Notes under the pieces: model-generated | The model's input: the letters and a program-made list of their open reading frames with translations, nothing else | Told to the model about the DNA's origin: nothing | Database searches by the model: none | Program-made: the position numbers and the translations under genes | In this document: piece by piece, positions 22,355-35,273 of the stretch | Numbering within the stretch: the first letter of the stretch is position 1 | How the letters are laid out: each line of letters opens with the position of its first letter | NCBI RefSeq assembly: GCF_040939455.1 | Contig: NC_134107.1 | Span: forward strand, 11,657,537 to 11,721,536 | Reading direction: 5' to 3' | Length of the DNA: 64,000 nucleotides | DNA from: Microcebus murinus | Lineage: Eukaryota > Chordata > Mammalia > Primates > Cheirogaleidae

Positions 22355-22999
22355 CATTTCATTACATGTTCACAAGTGCCGAGTATTACCATTTTAAAAC
22401 CTTTGCCAATGTAGTGGATAAAAATGGTCTTACCTTCAATTTCTTCACCTCCCGTCCTTTGTAACTCACGCCACCCTATGACAGAGGTGTCCATGGGTAA
22501 AGGGACTGGGGCTCAGAGGCTGGAAGTATCTCTGAGGAAAGAGTCTGCAGGGGTGGAAAGAGCAGTAGCCTAGAGAAGTGAGCCAGAGTTTGAATCCTGC
22601 CTCTTCTCTGTGTGGTCAGGGAGCCTGCAGGTGGGAGGTGGATGTGAGTGGGTTGCAGACTGGCCAGGGTGTGAGCCAGCGAGGTGGAAGCAGGTAGGGT
22701 GGGCACAGGCAGAGAGGTGGGGAGGCTGGAGGCCAGTGTGCAGGGTCTTTAGTCTGGCCTCCTGCTTCTAAGCCTTGACTTTGGTCTCTGACGGGGCCAG
22801 CCTTACGGGGATGCTGGCTCTTTCAGGGCAGCGGGGAGAGCTTACCCTGCTGTGCTGGGCCTTCATTCACACTCTTAAAATGTCTGAGTGAGCAGGTTCA
22901 GACCTGCTCTTTTAAAATGCTGGTGCCCCCAAAAGGGGCCGATAGCCCTGTAAACGCCTGGCTCTCTCCAAGTCCTCCTTAGCTAGCTACTGGTAGAAA
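22355..22999. other. Unique DNA
   Basis: No gene. 22560-22610 (gagccagagtttgaatcctg) is a weak MIR fragment. Otherwise unassigned. Confidence 0.4.
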
Positions 23000-23135
23000 C
23001 TGGAGTCGGGGTGCTGGGTTTTAGTCTGAGCTCTGTGGTAACCACTGTTTGACTCTGGGCAAGTTGCTTTTCCCTAATGTTCTTTGAGGCTCTAATCAAG
23101 AATATTCCACAGTAATGTAGGGATTGCAGACTGGC
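23000..23135 (+). mobile_element. MIR SINE fragment
   Basis: The run gagctctgtggtaaccactg, tttgactctgggcaagttgc, ctttgaggctctaatcaag follows the MIR core order. Confidence 0.55.
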
Positions 23136-23440
23136 CTGTGCCTGGCCTGTAGACTCATTTTTGTGGGGAGGGGCCTGTTTTGAAATGAGGAAATGCATAT
23201 GAAAGTCTGGATGTTAGGCTTTTATTGGTAAATTGGAAGGGCTGGCAGACTTCCTGCAGGGTCTAACTGGCCATAGACAGGGCCTCTGCTTTCCAGCTTG
23301 TGACAGTCCCCACCACTCCCTATTGCTTCCATGGGCTCTGTCCCTCATTTATCTCCCTGACCCCTGTAGGTATTTGAGTTTGTTACTCTGATATAAAAAA
23401 ATCTCTTCATGTTCACTGTTGCATAAAAATGGGGTTTGTG
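23136..23440. other. Unique DNA
   Basis: Nothing recognised. Confidence 0.35.
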
Positions 23441-23779
23441 AAATGTCAAAGATGCCCTTTAAATATTTTTTTTTGTTTCAAAACTTAAATTTAGTTTATA
23501 TTTGTGAAAGATACTAAATTGAGATGATTCAAAATTCAAAGGCTACAAAAAAGTACATAATGAAATATCTTCTTCCAAATGCCCTGGCCCTCAGCCACCA
23601 ACCTCCTGTTGCCAGCGGCAGCCAGGGTCACTGGTCCTTGCATAGTCTTCCAGGCATATTTTGTATGTAGTCAAACAAATACAGTAATATGTATACATAA
23701 TAAAAAAAAAACTCACAGTAATTGAATATTGTTAGGAAAATCAGAAAATACAAAAGAGAAAAAAAAAATCATCCGTGGC

Positions 23780-24550
23780 ATTATTCTCCATAGTGAATCT
23801 GTGTTAGTTAACATCTTGATGTATTCACTTCCACATTTTTCTTTACTGATAAAGATTTTTGATTGAAATGGCATCGACATGCAAATATGTTATAACAGCT
23901 TGTCTAAAACTCAGAAATAGGGTTGGGCGTGGTGGCTTATGCCTGTAGTCCTAGCACTCTGGGAGGTGAGGTGGGAGGATCACTTGAGGTCAGGAGTTTG
24001 AGACCAGCCTGAGAAAGTGAGACCCTGTCTCTACTAAAAATAGAAAAAATTAGCCGGGCATTGCAGTGAGCGCCTGTAGTCCCAGCTACTTGAGAGGCTG
24101 AGGTAGGAGGATCGCTTGAGCCCAGGAGTTTGAGGTTGCTGTGAGCTAGGCTGACGCCATGGTACTCTAGCCTGGGCAACAGAACAAGACTCTGTGGCAA
24201 ACAAAACCAAAAAATCCTCAGAAATAGATTATGACTATCTTCCTATGTTAATGATTATATTTCACAACTATTTTTTTATAGGTGCACAATATTCCATTGT
24301 ATGGGTGTGCTATGATTTATTTAGATTGTTTTTATTTTGGGCTCCTTGGGCAGTTTTCAGTTCCTTGCTGTTTTAAGCAGTGCTGTAGTGAACATCCTTG
24401 TACCTAAATCTCTGCTCACTTGTCCAAATATTTCCTTAGGATACATTTCCTAGAAGTGGAAGTCCTGGAGTTCCTGGGCTAAGAGATGTGCCCATGCATG
24501 CACATTTTGAAGACTTTTGATATGTATGATCTAACTGCCTTCAGAAAGAT
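23780..24550 (-). mobile_element. Old L1 3' remnant, antisense, split by an Alu
   Basis: After the Alu it reads gtgcacaatattccattgta, gtgctgtagtgaacatcctt, tttccttaggatacatttcc, tagaagtggaagtcctg, the reverse strand of an L1M-type 3' region. The AT-rich sequence from about 23440 may belong to the same element. Confidence 0.65.
23921..24214 (+). mobile_element. Alu, sense, inserted in the L1 remnant
   Basis: Starts ggttgggcgtggtggcttat and ends with a short aacaaaaccaaaaaa tail. The flanks (ctcagaaatag at 23910 and 24218) are the target duplication. It lacks the lemur middle segment. Confidence 0.9.
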
Positions 24551-25439
24551 CCTGTGATTTTATGTGACTGGCAGTAGCAGGGGCAAGAACCAAGGAGCAC
24601 TGTCTCTTTTAAAATGAAATGGTAGATTTCAACAGCTGAGTGTGTCCTTGTGGAGGTTTTTTTCTTGGCGGAGCTCCTGGAGGTGGATGTTGCTGTAGCC
24701 AGAGGGCTCCTCCTTCCTTGCCCTGAAGTCTGGCAGGGCCAATGGGTGGGTGGGAGGGTGTGGGCAGGGATGATGGCTGGAGTCCTGGATCTGAGCTCCC
24801 TTCTGAGGGGATGGGCTGGGGCACAGTCTGTGAGGGGGAGGTGGAGAGTGTCCCCACAGATGTCACACAGAGTCTCCAGGGAGCTGGTGTGCAGCCAGGG
24901 CAGGAGGTGCCGGAGGGGACGGGCCTCAGAGCTTCGCAGAGCTGTGAGCTGAGCCTCTGGGTGGGTATGAACCCCAGCTCTGCCCCTCCCAGCCGTGCCA
25001 TCGATGGTGACCAAAGCCACTGGGACCTGAATCTCTGTTGCCTCTGGAGTGAAATGAGGCTAGGACTGCACCCATGTTGGATTGGCAAAGGGTGCATGCC
25101 CAAGCCCTTGGCCTGGTGCCTGGCACACTGGGATTCTTTCACAAAAGGCAGTTTGGAAAAAAAGTTTTGAAAGAACCCAGGAAAATTGGGATCGGCTCAG
25201 GCACGCCCAGGAAAGGACCCATGTCCTGGCAAGGGGGTTGCACTCCTCCCTCCCTCGAGCTCTCCTACTCTGTTCCGGGAAGCCAGCCTCCTTCCAGCAT
25301 CAGCTGGAGCTGGGGGTTCCTGATCCTCCACCGAAAAGTGAGCTCCAGGCCACCCTCCTCCCCACGGAGTGTGAATCCATGTCCTACCTGGTGCGTGTCA
25401 GCAGCTGCCCGGGAGCAAAGCCGGTGGGGGTGGGAACAC
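24551..25439. other. Unique DNA
   Basis: GC-rich after 24700. Frames of 130-180 codons exist on both strands but show no family resemblance and no consistent splice pattern. No gene called. Confidence 0.4.
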
Positions 25440-25830
25440 GCTCTGCATGTGAGTACATGAAGGGGAGCGGATGTGAGCAAATGCCTATGTGAATTTGAGG
25501 TTGTGTGTGAGCATGTGTGTGTCTACATGAGCGTGCAAAGATATGTGAGCAAATGTGAGGTCGTTAGTAAGCATATATGTGTGTGAGTGTGCAGGTGTAC
25601 GCAAGTGTGAGAACATGAGCATATGTGTGAGTGAATGTGTGTGTAAGCACGAGTGTGGAGTGTGTGTACAAGTGTGAAGGTGTTATGTGTTTGAGTGTGA
25701 AGATGGGTGTGCATTTGCATGTGTGAACATGTGTGTGTGCAAAGCGTGTGTGTGTCACGTGAGTGTGAGCATGTGTGAAAGTGTGTGCACGTGTGAGTGT
25801 GAGAGGAGAGTGTGTGTGCTCTGTGTGGGA
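25440..25830. repeat. Degenerate TG-rich tract
   Basis: About 390 bases of tgtgtgagcatgtgtgtg-like units with interspersed gaatgtg, gtgtgaac and cacgtgag, an old imperfect (TG)n array with a tendency to 'gtgtgagcat' decamers. No coding meaning: the ORF on the minus strand (HTHTCTHFHTCSH...) is a translation of the repeat. Confidence 0.85.
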
Positions 25831-26144
25831 GACGCGGAGCACCAGGGCGGGAGCCCTGCAGTGAATACTCCATTCTGCCGGGTTGCTGCCCTCCTGCAGG
25901 AGGTCCAGGCTGGGGCTGGGAGCTGCTTATACCCTGGGAAGGTGGGGCCGCCCTGCAGGCTGCAGAGACAGTGCTGGGCACTGCGGACAGCTGGCTGGGG
26001 AGCGCTGGGCCAGGCAGGAACTCATCTCCAGGACTCCTGCTTTGCATGGACTGCAGAAAGAAGGGCGTGGAGGGAGGCAGTGGGTCCCTGTCATCTGCAC
26101 AGAAGCGCAGGGACATGGGCAAGAGAAGGGAGTTCAGACAGAGG
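25831..26144. other. Unique GC-rich DNA
   Basis: Between the TG tract and the LTR. Nothing recognised. Confidence 0.35.
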
Positions 26145-26801
26145 TGAGTGAAAGCACGGAGGTTTATTGAAAGCAGAGTACCCTTGGCTTGCAATTGCTC
26201 ATAAGGATAGGTAAAAGAGCAGACAGATCCAAGAAGGAACAGTGCCACCCAAGGTTAGGGTCTGTCCTTTTATGCTAATCCCAAATAATATGCTAAGCCG
26301 GGGGTGGACTATTCATGGATTTTCTGGGAAAGGGGTGGAGAGTTCCTAGAACCGGGAACTCTCCCCTTTCTTAACCTTATAGGGTAACTTCCGGGAGTTG
26401 CTATGGCATTTGTAAACTGCCACAGCGCTGGTGGGTGTGATTTTTACTATGTTAATGAGGGTAGTTCATTTAGGGACACTGTCTCCTCAATTGTGCACAT
26501 GCCCCAGTTAAAGGGATTCCCCCTTTTACCTTCAATAGAGGTGTTGTGGATAAAGTGAAATAACTAAGGGTCTCTGCTGGTTACATTTATCTTAGCACAG
26601 CTATTCTGTCCTTGTGATCTTCTTATCCTGTTGGCCTGGTCCTTCTGACCCCTAACTGCCTGCAGGATATCTGACTCCTGTCTCAGGGAGGTGGGAGTGG
26701 GGAGGTGACCCTGAGGCTGGACCGGAGCCTCTCAGGATGCCCAGGCCTTTCTGTCTTTCACTGTCTCCCTATTAGGACCTGTAGGTGTTTTTACCCTAAC
26801 A
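26145..26801 (-). mobile_element. Probable solo LTR, ERV1-like
   Basis: On the minus strand it starts TGTTAGGG (at 26801) and ends CTTTCACTCA (at 26145), with a CAATAAA poly(A) signal (26163-26169) about 20 bases before the end. These are the features of an LTR of about 657 bases. The phrases cagcgctgtggcagtttaca and gcaactcccggaagttaccc resemble class I primate LTRs as I recall them. No internal viral genes lie beside it, so it is a solo LTR. I see no clear target duplication. Confidence 0.6.
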
Positions 26802-26921
26802 CGTGCCTCCCCTAAGGCAAGTGCTACCTGCTTGAATGGGAGGTGGGTTAAGGAAAAGAGGGAAATATACAGAGACAAAACCCAGATTAATCGCTCAAAC
26901 AATGATCCGGCGTGTAGATGA

Positions 26922-27260
<339 letters not shown>

Positions 27261-27276
27261 ACGCATGAACAATATT

Positions 27277-27829
27277 AACGAGGGAGTGTTTGTAGATTCC
27301 CTTCCCCCAGCCTGCTTCCCTCCTCTAGCAATACGGGTTCTTATCACAGAGGGGCCAGGCCAGTCTCTGTCCCCGGGAGGGGTGTGGGGGGGCACTCCTG
27401 TTGCTGTCCAGTGAGGCTCTGGGGCCCAGGCTGAAGAGACTTGGCCCTGAGGCTCCCAGGCTTACCCTGGCATTACCACCCAGGGGGACGGCAGGTGAGA
27501 GAGAGGGGGGCATATTCTGGAAGCGGTGTATGTCACTGCTGGCCATGTCACTGGCCAGACTTGTCTCCTGTTCTTCCCAAACCCCCCTCCCCCCCCCCCC
27601 CCCCGTCCCCTTATAGAGGAAGCTGGGAAAAGGATTCTGAGGACATTGTCTCTTTCCTTGGGGGCCACAATTCCCTACTACTGGTCCTCAGCATCTCCAT
27701 ATGGTCCTCTGTACAGTAGCCAGGGGAATTCAAACAATGAGAGCGACATTCATCCAACTTCTGCAGGCTAAAGCCACGCCCCTTTGCCAGCCTCATTCCT
27801 CACTATCTTCTGCCGTGGGCTCTTGGCTC
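27277..27829. other. Unique DNA with a C-run
   Basis: Includes a C-rich tract at 27583-27608 (17 consecutive C). Nothing else recognised. Confidence 0.45.
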
Positions 27830-28222
27830 CATCACGCCTCTTTTGAGTCCTCAAAAGCACTATGCTCATTCTTTGCAAATGCTGTTCCCTCCACTGGGCA
27901 CACTTTTCCCTTCTCTTGGCCAAGCAGATGCTGTGTGATCCCTTAGTGCTCAGATGGAAGCTGCTTTCTGAGAGTAGCCTCTCCCGACCCCCTGTGCAGC
28001 CTGGGAGCTCCAGCCTTGGGCTTCTAGAGCAGACTGTAGCTCCCAGGAAAGCAGCCGTACCTCATGTGGCCGTTACTATGCAATTGTCAGTCTCTCCCTC
28101 TAGCCGAGAGCATGGTGGGAGGGACAGGACTGTCCACACCATTCACCACTGTGCCCTTGGTGCCATGTCAGACCTGGCACATGGTAGGCACTGAGCTGAT
28201 GTTTGTTGAGTGAATAAATGAA
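27830..28222 (+). mobile_element. L2 LINE 3' end
   Basis: Order of phrases: ttccctccactgggcacact, agcctctcccgaccccctgt, gtgcccttggtgccatg, acctggcacatggtaggcac and gatgtttgttgagtgaataaatgaa. This is a typical L2 3' end with the GAAT-type terminus. Confidence 0.8.
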
Positions 28223-28400
28223 CACACTTGTGGATCCAGCCATTCCCTAGCAACCCCAGCTGAATTTATACAAACCCCACTGCTCTCCCCACCCAGGGGC
28301 TCAGGGCGGACTGGCTGGGCGAGCGGGGCCCCTCCCCAAGCTGCCTCACAGGTCCTGTGTGTGTCCAAAGGCTGCCTGTATCACAGTGGCTCTGCCCCCT
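28223..28400. other. Unique DNA
   Basis: Nothing recognised. Confidence 0.35.
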
Positions 28401-28680
28401 GCGTGCCGGGTGACCTTGGGCAAGTCACACACACTCTCTGGAGCTTCTGCTGTCTTATCAGTAACATGGGATGGGGGAGGTCACTGACTCTCAGGCCCAG
28501 CCCTGCAGGGCTCAGCCTCGGGGGCTTGCCTCTCTCCTCCTGAGTGTGAGTGGGGACCTTGGACAAATTATGGAAACTTTCCGTGCCTCAGTTCACTTTA
28601 TCTGTGAAATAGGGGCAATAATACTGGCTACCTTGTGGGGTGCTTGTGAGGATAAGGTCAGGTAATACATGCCAAGCACT
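28401..28680 (+). mobile_element. Two MIR SINE fragments in tandem
   Basis: First: gtgaccttgggcaagtcaca (28410-28430). Second: ggaccttggacaaattatgg, ctcagttcactttatctgtg and ggtgcttgtgaggataagg (28552-28665), in MIR order. Confidence 0.75.
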
Positions 28681-29269
28681 TGGGAGGCTGCCCAGGTGTT
28701 TCCTGAATGCTGGGGAGGTGGCCGAGGGCAGGGGGGCCCCGGGGTGTGCGAGGCAGAGAGGTCCCTGCCGTCCAGGCCGAGCCAGGCAGGCTCCGCGGGA
28801 TGGCGCGAGTGTGCTGTGGCCTTTCAGCACGTTTTCATTGAAGGAAGCCATTCCTTTCAGGTTTCTGAAAACCTCAAAGGTAAGGACCTTTTAGCAAGGA
28901 AAGCCAATTTGCATAAGTACCCTTCACAGTGGCTGCTCTGACGGCTTCCCAACGGTGCCGTGCGGGTCCTCAGGTGGGACCCAGGCGGGCAGCGCGGGTT
29001 TCTCTGGGTAGTTGAAGACTACAGCCGCCAGGCCAGGGCCTCTGGGTCCCCCTCTTCCTGGCTGCTCCCCCCGAACCCTTGCCTGCCTCTGACTCTCCCT
29101 GGAGCCCGGAGACCGTGGATGTCCTGGGACACCTGAAGTCACAGGCTGGGAGGCAGGCAGGGGTTCCTGAGCCCCCTGTGTCCTGCTGAATCAGAATTTC
29201 TGGGGGCAGGGTCTGGGGATCTGCCTTTTAAAAAGCTTCCCTGATGCACCTTCAGGATTTAGAACCACA
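28681..29269. other. Unique DNA
   Basis: GC-rich; nothing recognised. The 29180-29260 part (gaatcagaatttctgggggc ... tgatgcacc) is an old repeat fragment of unknown family. Confidence 0.4.
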
Positions 29270-29370
29270 GATCTCTTTAACCTCTGCAACTTTCCCGACG
29301 GGGAGACCAGGGCACACAGAGGGGAAGGGACTTACCCAGAGCCGCAGAGCTGCCGACTGATGCCCAGAGC
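29270..29370 (+). mobile_element. MIR SINE fragment
   Basis: Decayed MIR 3' core (gggagaccagggcacacaga, acttacccagagccgcagag). Confidence 0.6.
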
Positions 29371-29894
29371 ACGGGCTTTCCTCCTTGTTGGGCCATGCTT
29401 TCTGTCATGTGGCATTTTCCATAGGGACACAGGTCTGGTTTCATGCTAGGAGCTCTCAGAAACCAGTATTCTCTGCCAGACGCCCAGGCCATCATCCGCT
29501 TTAGTGGAAAGCAGGTGTTGTATAGAGTAGGGGGTGTCTGCTATGCCCCCCGCCACCCCACGCCCAGATCCCCAGAGCCTCAGTACGTTACGTTTCCTGC
29601 CCAGTGGTGGTCACTGGGTGCCTGGCAGGGCCTGCTCACCAACAGATGTCCCTGCAAACCTGCCACAAGACAGGAGGCTGGGAGGACGCCGGACACAGAG
29701 GGAGGGGGGAGAGGCCGCCTCTGAGCTGGGGAGACCAGGTGGGCACTGGCTGGTTCCGTCCACATCTGCATCTGCCCCAGCTGAGGCTTGGAAGCTCAGC
29801 CCAGAAGGCTCTTCTTGTCTGGGGGAGCCAAGTGCAGGGAAAGTGTCTGGTTGCTTGTGGGAAGAGGAAACACTTTCTGGGCATTTCCTTCAAG
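29371..29894. other. Unique DNA
   Basis: GC-rich; chance open frames. Nothing recognised. Confidence 0.4.
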
Positions 29895-30215
29895 AACGAG
29901 GATAATGACAATGTGGAGTCCGTTTATTGAGTCTCCGTGTGTGCCAGTCTCTGTGCACGCAGCTTCAAGGTCACGCCACTATCATCACTGTTGTTGCTGG
30001 ACGTGTCACAGCAACAGCTAACAGTGGTAGTGACCGCACACTTGCCCTGTGCCGGGAGCCGCGCTCTGGGCCGAGCACTGTCACTGGTGGATCCATTTCG
30101 CAAACAGGTTCTGCATTGCCCTTGTGCTGTTGCTGCCATGTTGTGGGTGGAGATAAAGAGGCTCAGAGAGGGAGCCAGTCCAAGGCCACACCGAGGCATC
30201 CAGGGATGCCGGCCG
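29895..30215 (+). mobile_element. MIR-like SINE remnant
   Basis: cgtttattgagtctccgtgt and tgccagtctctgtg at the start, then gataaagaggctcagagagg and ccaaggccacaccgaggcat at the end. It matches the 'tactgagcacc... gaggaaactgaggc... ggtcacacagc' order with GC-biased decay. Confidence 0.5.
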
Positions 30216-30619
30216 CACACAGGCCTCCCTACTCCAGCGCTAAGCCCTTGACCACAGCGTTCTGCCTCCCCCCGGCGTTAGCTCCTGCCTTCTAGATGTC
30301 TCTGTCTCCAGGACGTGTGGTCGGTCATTTGCTCTCCTCTGCCACGTTTTAGCCCTCTTTGCACCGAGCGTCTGGTTCTTGCTCTGACTCTGCAGGGCCC
30401 GGAGCTCTGTGGATGCCAGGTCTGGATTCTCTGCCTTGGAAGCAGACACGGCAGCTCGACCGCTGTCTTTCTGAAAGAGACTGCGTCAGTCGTCAGTCGG
30501 CGTGGGACGTCGCAGCGGCTCTTGTCTCGGCTCAGCTTTCCCTTCTGATCAACGGCGCGGTGCCACAACACGAGGCTTGGTCCAGGACTGCTGGGAACAG
30601 GATTCCGGAACACACCTAG
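30216..30619. other. Unique DNA
   Basis: CpG-rich; nothing recognised. Confidence 0.35.
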
Positions 30620-30985
30620 GTGTTGCCTGCCGACGGGGCCACGTTCTGAAAGATGCGTCACCAGGCGATTTCGTCCTCGTGCGAACATCACAGTGTCACA
30701 TACACCCGCCTGGCGTAGCCTGCACGCCCAGGCTGTGTGGCGCGGCCCGCTGCTCCCGGGCTACAGCATGTTACCGCACTGAATGCCGTGGGCAGCTGCA
30801 ACACGCGGTAAGTATCTGTGTGTCTGAACTTGGGAAAGGTAGCACGTTGCACTCCGACGGCGTTATGGCTGTGACCTCACTAGACGACAGGAATTTTTCA
30901 GCTCCTTTATAAGCTTATATGGGACCAGGGTTGTCTGTGCGGTCCCTTGTCCAAAACATTGTGATGTGGCACATGACTGTAAATT
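30620..30985. mobile_element. Tigger-like DNA transposon remnant
   Basis: Left end aaagatgcgtcaccaggcga and gtgcgaacatcac; right end gacgacaggaatttttcagc, gtgcggtccc and gcacatgactgta. The internal tacagcatgttaccgcactg and ggtaagtatctgtgtgt also fit. This is a short, transposase-less copy of a family I associate with Tigger; the family name is uncertain. Confidence 0.6.
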
Positions 30986-31003
30986 GTTTCAAGGAGCAAA
31001 TCA

Positions 31004-31234
<231 letters not shown>

Positions 31235-31263
31235 TCAGCTGCTGTTTTAAAAACCTTCTTAGG

Positions 31264-31610
<347 letters not shown>

Positions 31611-31624
31611 ACACCTACTTAGGA

Positions 31625-31989
31625 GGAAGAGCTCTGCAAGAAGTGAAATAAAAGCAAAAAAAGAAAAGTAATAAAAACCTACTTAGCAGTGGAATATGAT
31701 AGTAGAATTGTTAAGGTAAGCACCACAAAACAGTGCCACATCTCAGGTGTACACTGGGCTGAGAATACCTGACACTCTGCCTCCTCTTTGTTGATGCCAT
31801 AATCACTGTTCAGGGACTTGTATCATTCCCATCCTGTGACCTCCACAAGAATCCAGGTGAGAAATTCATCTGAAGCTCTATGTTCTTCCCTTCATTCAGC
31901 TCTCAAGAAAGTGCAGCTGAGGCTGCTATTTGCTTACTCAATATCTACACCCCTACCTTCCTTAGCAACAGAAAGCCTAGAGTGTTGGG
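31625..31989. other. Unassigned DNA
   Basis: A-rich at the start, then unique. Nothing recognised. Confidence 0.35.
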
Positions 31990-32404
31990 TGTGTCAATGG
32001 GCTTTTTATAATATCACATTTCCTAGCCTCTCAGAAGAGGCAAATAAAATGTAAGCAAAGATTATTAGGTGGGGTTTCTGGGAAAGCTCTTCAAAGGAGG
32101 CTGACTCAGCTGGGAGTCAAGTCCTTTTGCCCTTACCCCTTTCTACTCCCTGAGGCCTGGTATGTGGATGTGATGTCTGGAGCTGCAGTAGTCATTTTGG
32201 GATCATGAGGTGACCTGATGGATGGAGCCTCATGTTAATGATGACAGAGAGCAAGATAGAATGAGCCTGGTTTACTGATGGCTAAGGAGCTGCTATATCA
32301 ATGCTGATCTGGCTACCTCTAGACATTTTTATTGGCCTCCATCTTACTCTAGCCACTTTTATTTTGGTTCTCTGTAACTTGTAGTCAGGTGTAATTCTTA
32401 ACTG
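31990..32404 (+). mobile_element. Ancient interspersed repeat, family uncertain
   Basis: gacagagagcaagatagaat, gagcctggtttactgatggc, ttttggttctctgtaacttg and taactgataccaaa form the order of a common old mammalian repeat 3' end. I cannot fix the family. The next Alu is inserted at its end. Confidence 0.45.
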
Positions 32405-32419
32405 ATACCAAAGGCTTTT

Positions 32420-32684
32420 TTTTTTTTTCAGACAGTCTCCTGGGCTCAAGCAATCCTCCTGCCTCAGCCTCCCAAGTAGCTGGAACTACAGGCATGTGCC
32501 ACCATGCTCGGCTCATTTTTTCTATATATATTTTTAGTTGTCCAATTAATTTCTTTCTATTTTTAGTAGAGACGGGGTCTTGCTCTTGCTCAGGCTGGTT
32601 TTGAACTCCTGACCTCGAGCAATCTGCCTGCCTCGGCCTCCAGAGTGCTAGGATTACAGACGTGAGCCACCAAGCCTGGCCGGT
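32420..32684 (-). mobile_element. Alu, antisense, truncated
   Basis: T-tract then cagacagtctcctgggctca: the first ~50 bases after the tract are deleted. Ends gccaccaagcctggccgg. Target duplication taccaaaggctttt at 32406-32419 and 32685-32698, perfect. Confidence 0.92.
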
Positions 32685-32699
32685 ACCAAAGGCTTTTGA

Positions 32700-34617
32700 G
32701 CACACTCGGTACATCACTTCCTACCTCTACTCATGAATACAGAGAAGTTTGACGTGGATGTAGCAGGGTGTCCCCGAGGTGTCCGTATTGGAACAGAGAC
32801 AACTCTTTGTGGGACTGGGGGCCTTACGTTGGCTGGGTCCTATTTGCAGGAAGGAACATGCATGCTAGTTTTATCTCTTAGGACTGGAGGAGGAGAATGA
32901 GGGCATTTGGGGTGGAAGGACCCAGGGAGAGGAAGGGAGGCGGGGATGGTGGAGGAGGTGCCGCAGGGCGAGGGCTGAGGCTGGAGCCTGCAGAGCTGCT
33001 TCCGGGAGAGGCTGGGAGCCTCTGGGCTCAGGCAGGGTCCCTTCCAGGCCTGGGCAACAAAGGACAGTGCAGCTACAGTGGCAGGGGTGGGGGTGAGGCG
33101 CACAGAGCTTTGTGTTTCTGCCCAATCCTAGCCTGACCTGACTCTCTAGGGCTGGCAGCTGGGGGACCATGGAAGGTAGCCCTGATGGCTGGGCCAGCAG
33201 AGACAGAGAGAACGGGGCTGGGGGAAGACAAGTGCAGCTTGGCCCTGAGCACGTGAGAGACACGCAGGGGGCTTCCCGCAGTGCCTGCGCGTGGGTGCTG
33301 AGGGGCTGGGGCCTGTGGGTGTGCGGCCACGCGCTAAGAACCTTGGCAATTTAGCCCGAGACCTCATTTGTACCCCTCGGGTGGCCAAGCGGGACATGAA
33401 GTTACACAGGGAGTTGGAATCCGAGGAACTTAATTAAGGTCGTAAATCCTGCAGCCCTCGGTGCCGTGGCCTGCGTATTACCTGGTGTAGACGCGCCCCT
33501 TCTGAAAGCCGGTTTCCGCAGCTGCTCCATAAACATCCTTGCGGCTCACAGCCCTCTTTGCTGTCTTGTAGCTCACACCACATTTTCTGCCTGCTCCACG
33601 TTTGCCTATTGAATCAGCAGTTCGGCCTAACAGATTTAAAGGCATATACAACCTTTTTTTTTTTTTTTCAAAGCAATACCTTCTTCCTCAGTTTAAGCAG
33701 CTCTGCCTGACCCAAGGCCCGTGTTCTTAGAAACAGCCCTTTGCCACTGGGCTGATGCTCACTCGTAAGCGAGATCTGAGACCCGCTGCGGGACCAGCAG
33801 TGCGGCGGCCGACTGCTCTGCAGGTGTAGGGCGTGCTCTCCCCTGGGAGTTAGCTGGGGAGACCCTGTAACCCTCATTTTACAGACACAGATGTAAGGTG
33901 AGGGCTTGCGTGTGACGACGAGGCCCCACAGACTATGAGCATGACGGGAAGATGGGCTCAGCACGACCCCAAGTATTCGCATAAATAGAACAAAAGTGTG
34001 AGCTGAGCTTTGAGTCTCAGCCTGTGATGTGTGACCTTTCGACACGTGCAGCTGACACAGCACCTGTCCCTGCCGCTCACCCTTTCCTAAGAAGTTTTCT
34101 TGTAGGTCTCCACTCTGTCCCTCCACGCACGTCCTCGGTCACACCTTGGCCAGAGTTGCTGGAACGTGCAGGAAGCCTGCTCACTTTCCCCGGCCATGGC
34201 CAAGGAAGCACCTAGCCCCAAAGGTGGCAGGCAGCTGCCTGTGACCACGAGGGGACTTCCAGCCGAGGCTGCCGATGACAGAGGAGAGGAAAGAATCGAG
34301 TCCTGCTGACACAGCCGAGCTGCTGGATGGAACAAACCCTGTGGTCACCCTACGCTGGACTGTCCCTGAGCCGGGCAGCAGCTCCCCCCGTCATTTTCTT
34401 TACTGGCGCCGTCCGGAGTGCTGTCGATACTGGCGGTCAGTCCCCGCCTCCATGGCCAGCACACGGCTCCTCGAGGGCCACAGTTTGTGGCTGTGTCTGA
34501 GCGCCTTGCTCCATTCTTCAGGTGTGATGAGCAAATCAGGTGTTGGGACCAAGGATACAGTCACATGAGTCATCAACTCAGGACAATGATATGTCAATTA
34601 ACAAAAGTTCTGCTATA
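32700..34617. other. Unique DNA
   Basis: About 1.9 kb with moderate CpG content, a T-run at 33653-33668, and chance open frames up to about 150 codons. No gene, and no mobile element that I can name. Confidence 0.4.
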
Positions 34618-34631
34618 AGAATTGTCCCTCT

Positions 34632-34931
34632 GGTGGCTCACGCCTGTAATCCTAGTACTCTGGGAGGCCGAGGTGGGCGGATCGCTCAAGGTCAGGAGTT
34701 CAAAACCAGCCTGAGCAAGAGACCTCTTCACCCCCGGTCTCTACTAAAAACAGAAAGAAACTAGCTGAACAACTAAAAATATATAGAAAAATTAGCCGGG
34801 CATGGCTACTTGGGAGGCTGAGGCAGAAGGATCGCTTGATCCCAGGAGTTTGAGGTTGCTGTTAGCCAGGCTGACACCACGGCACTCTAGCCCGGGCAAC
34901 AGAGTGAGACTCTGTCTCAAATAAAAAGAAT
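34632..34931 (+). mobile_element. Alu, sense, 5'-truncated by about 10 bases
   Basis: Starts inside the head (ggtggctcacgcctgtaatc). Contains an extra gacctcttcacccccggtct insertion in the left arm and lacks part of the right arm. Ends with aaataaaaagaatt into the next Alu. Confidence 0.88.
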
Positions 34932-35259
<328 letters not shown>

Positions 35260-35273
35260 AGAATCGTCCCTCT

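Noticed and set aside
25523..26248. 241-codon minus-strand frame rich in His/Thr
   Set aside because: It is the translation of the degenerate TG repeat.
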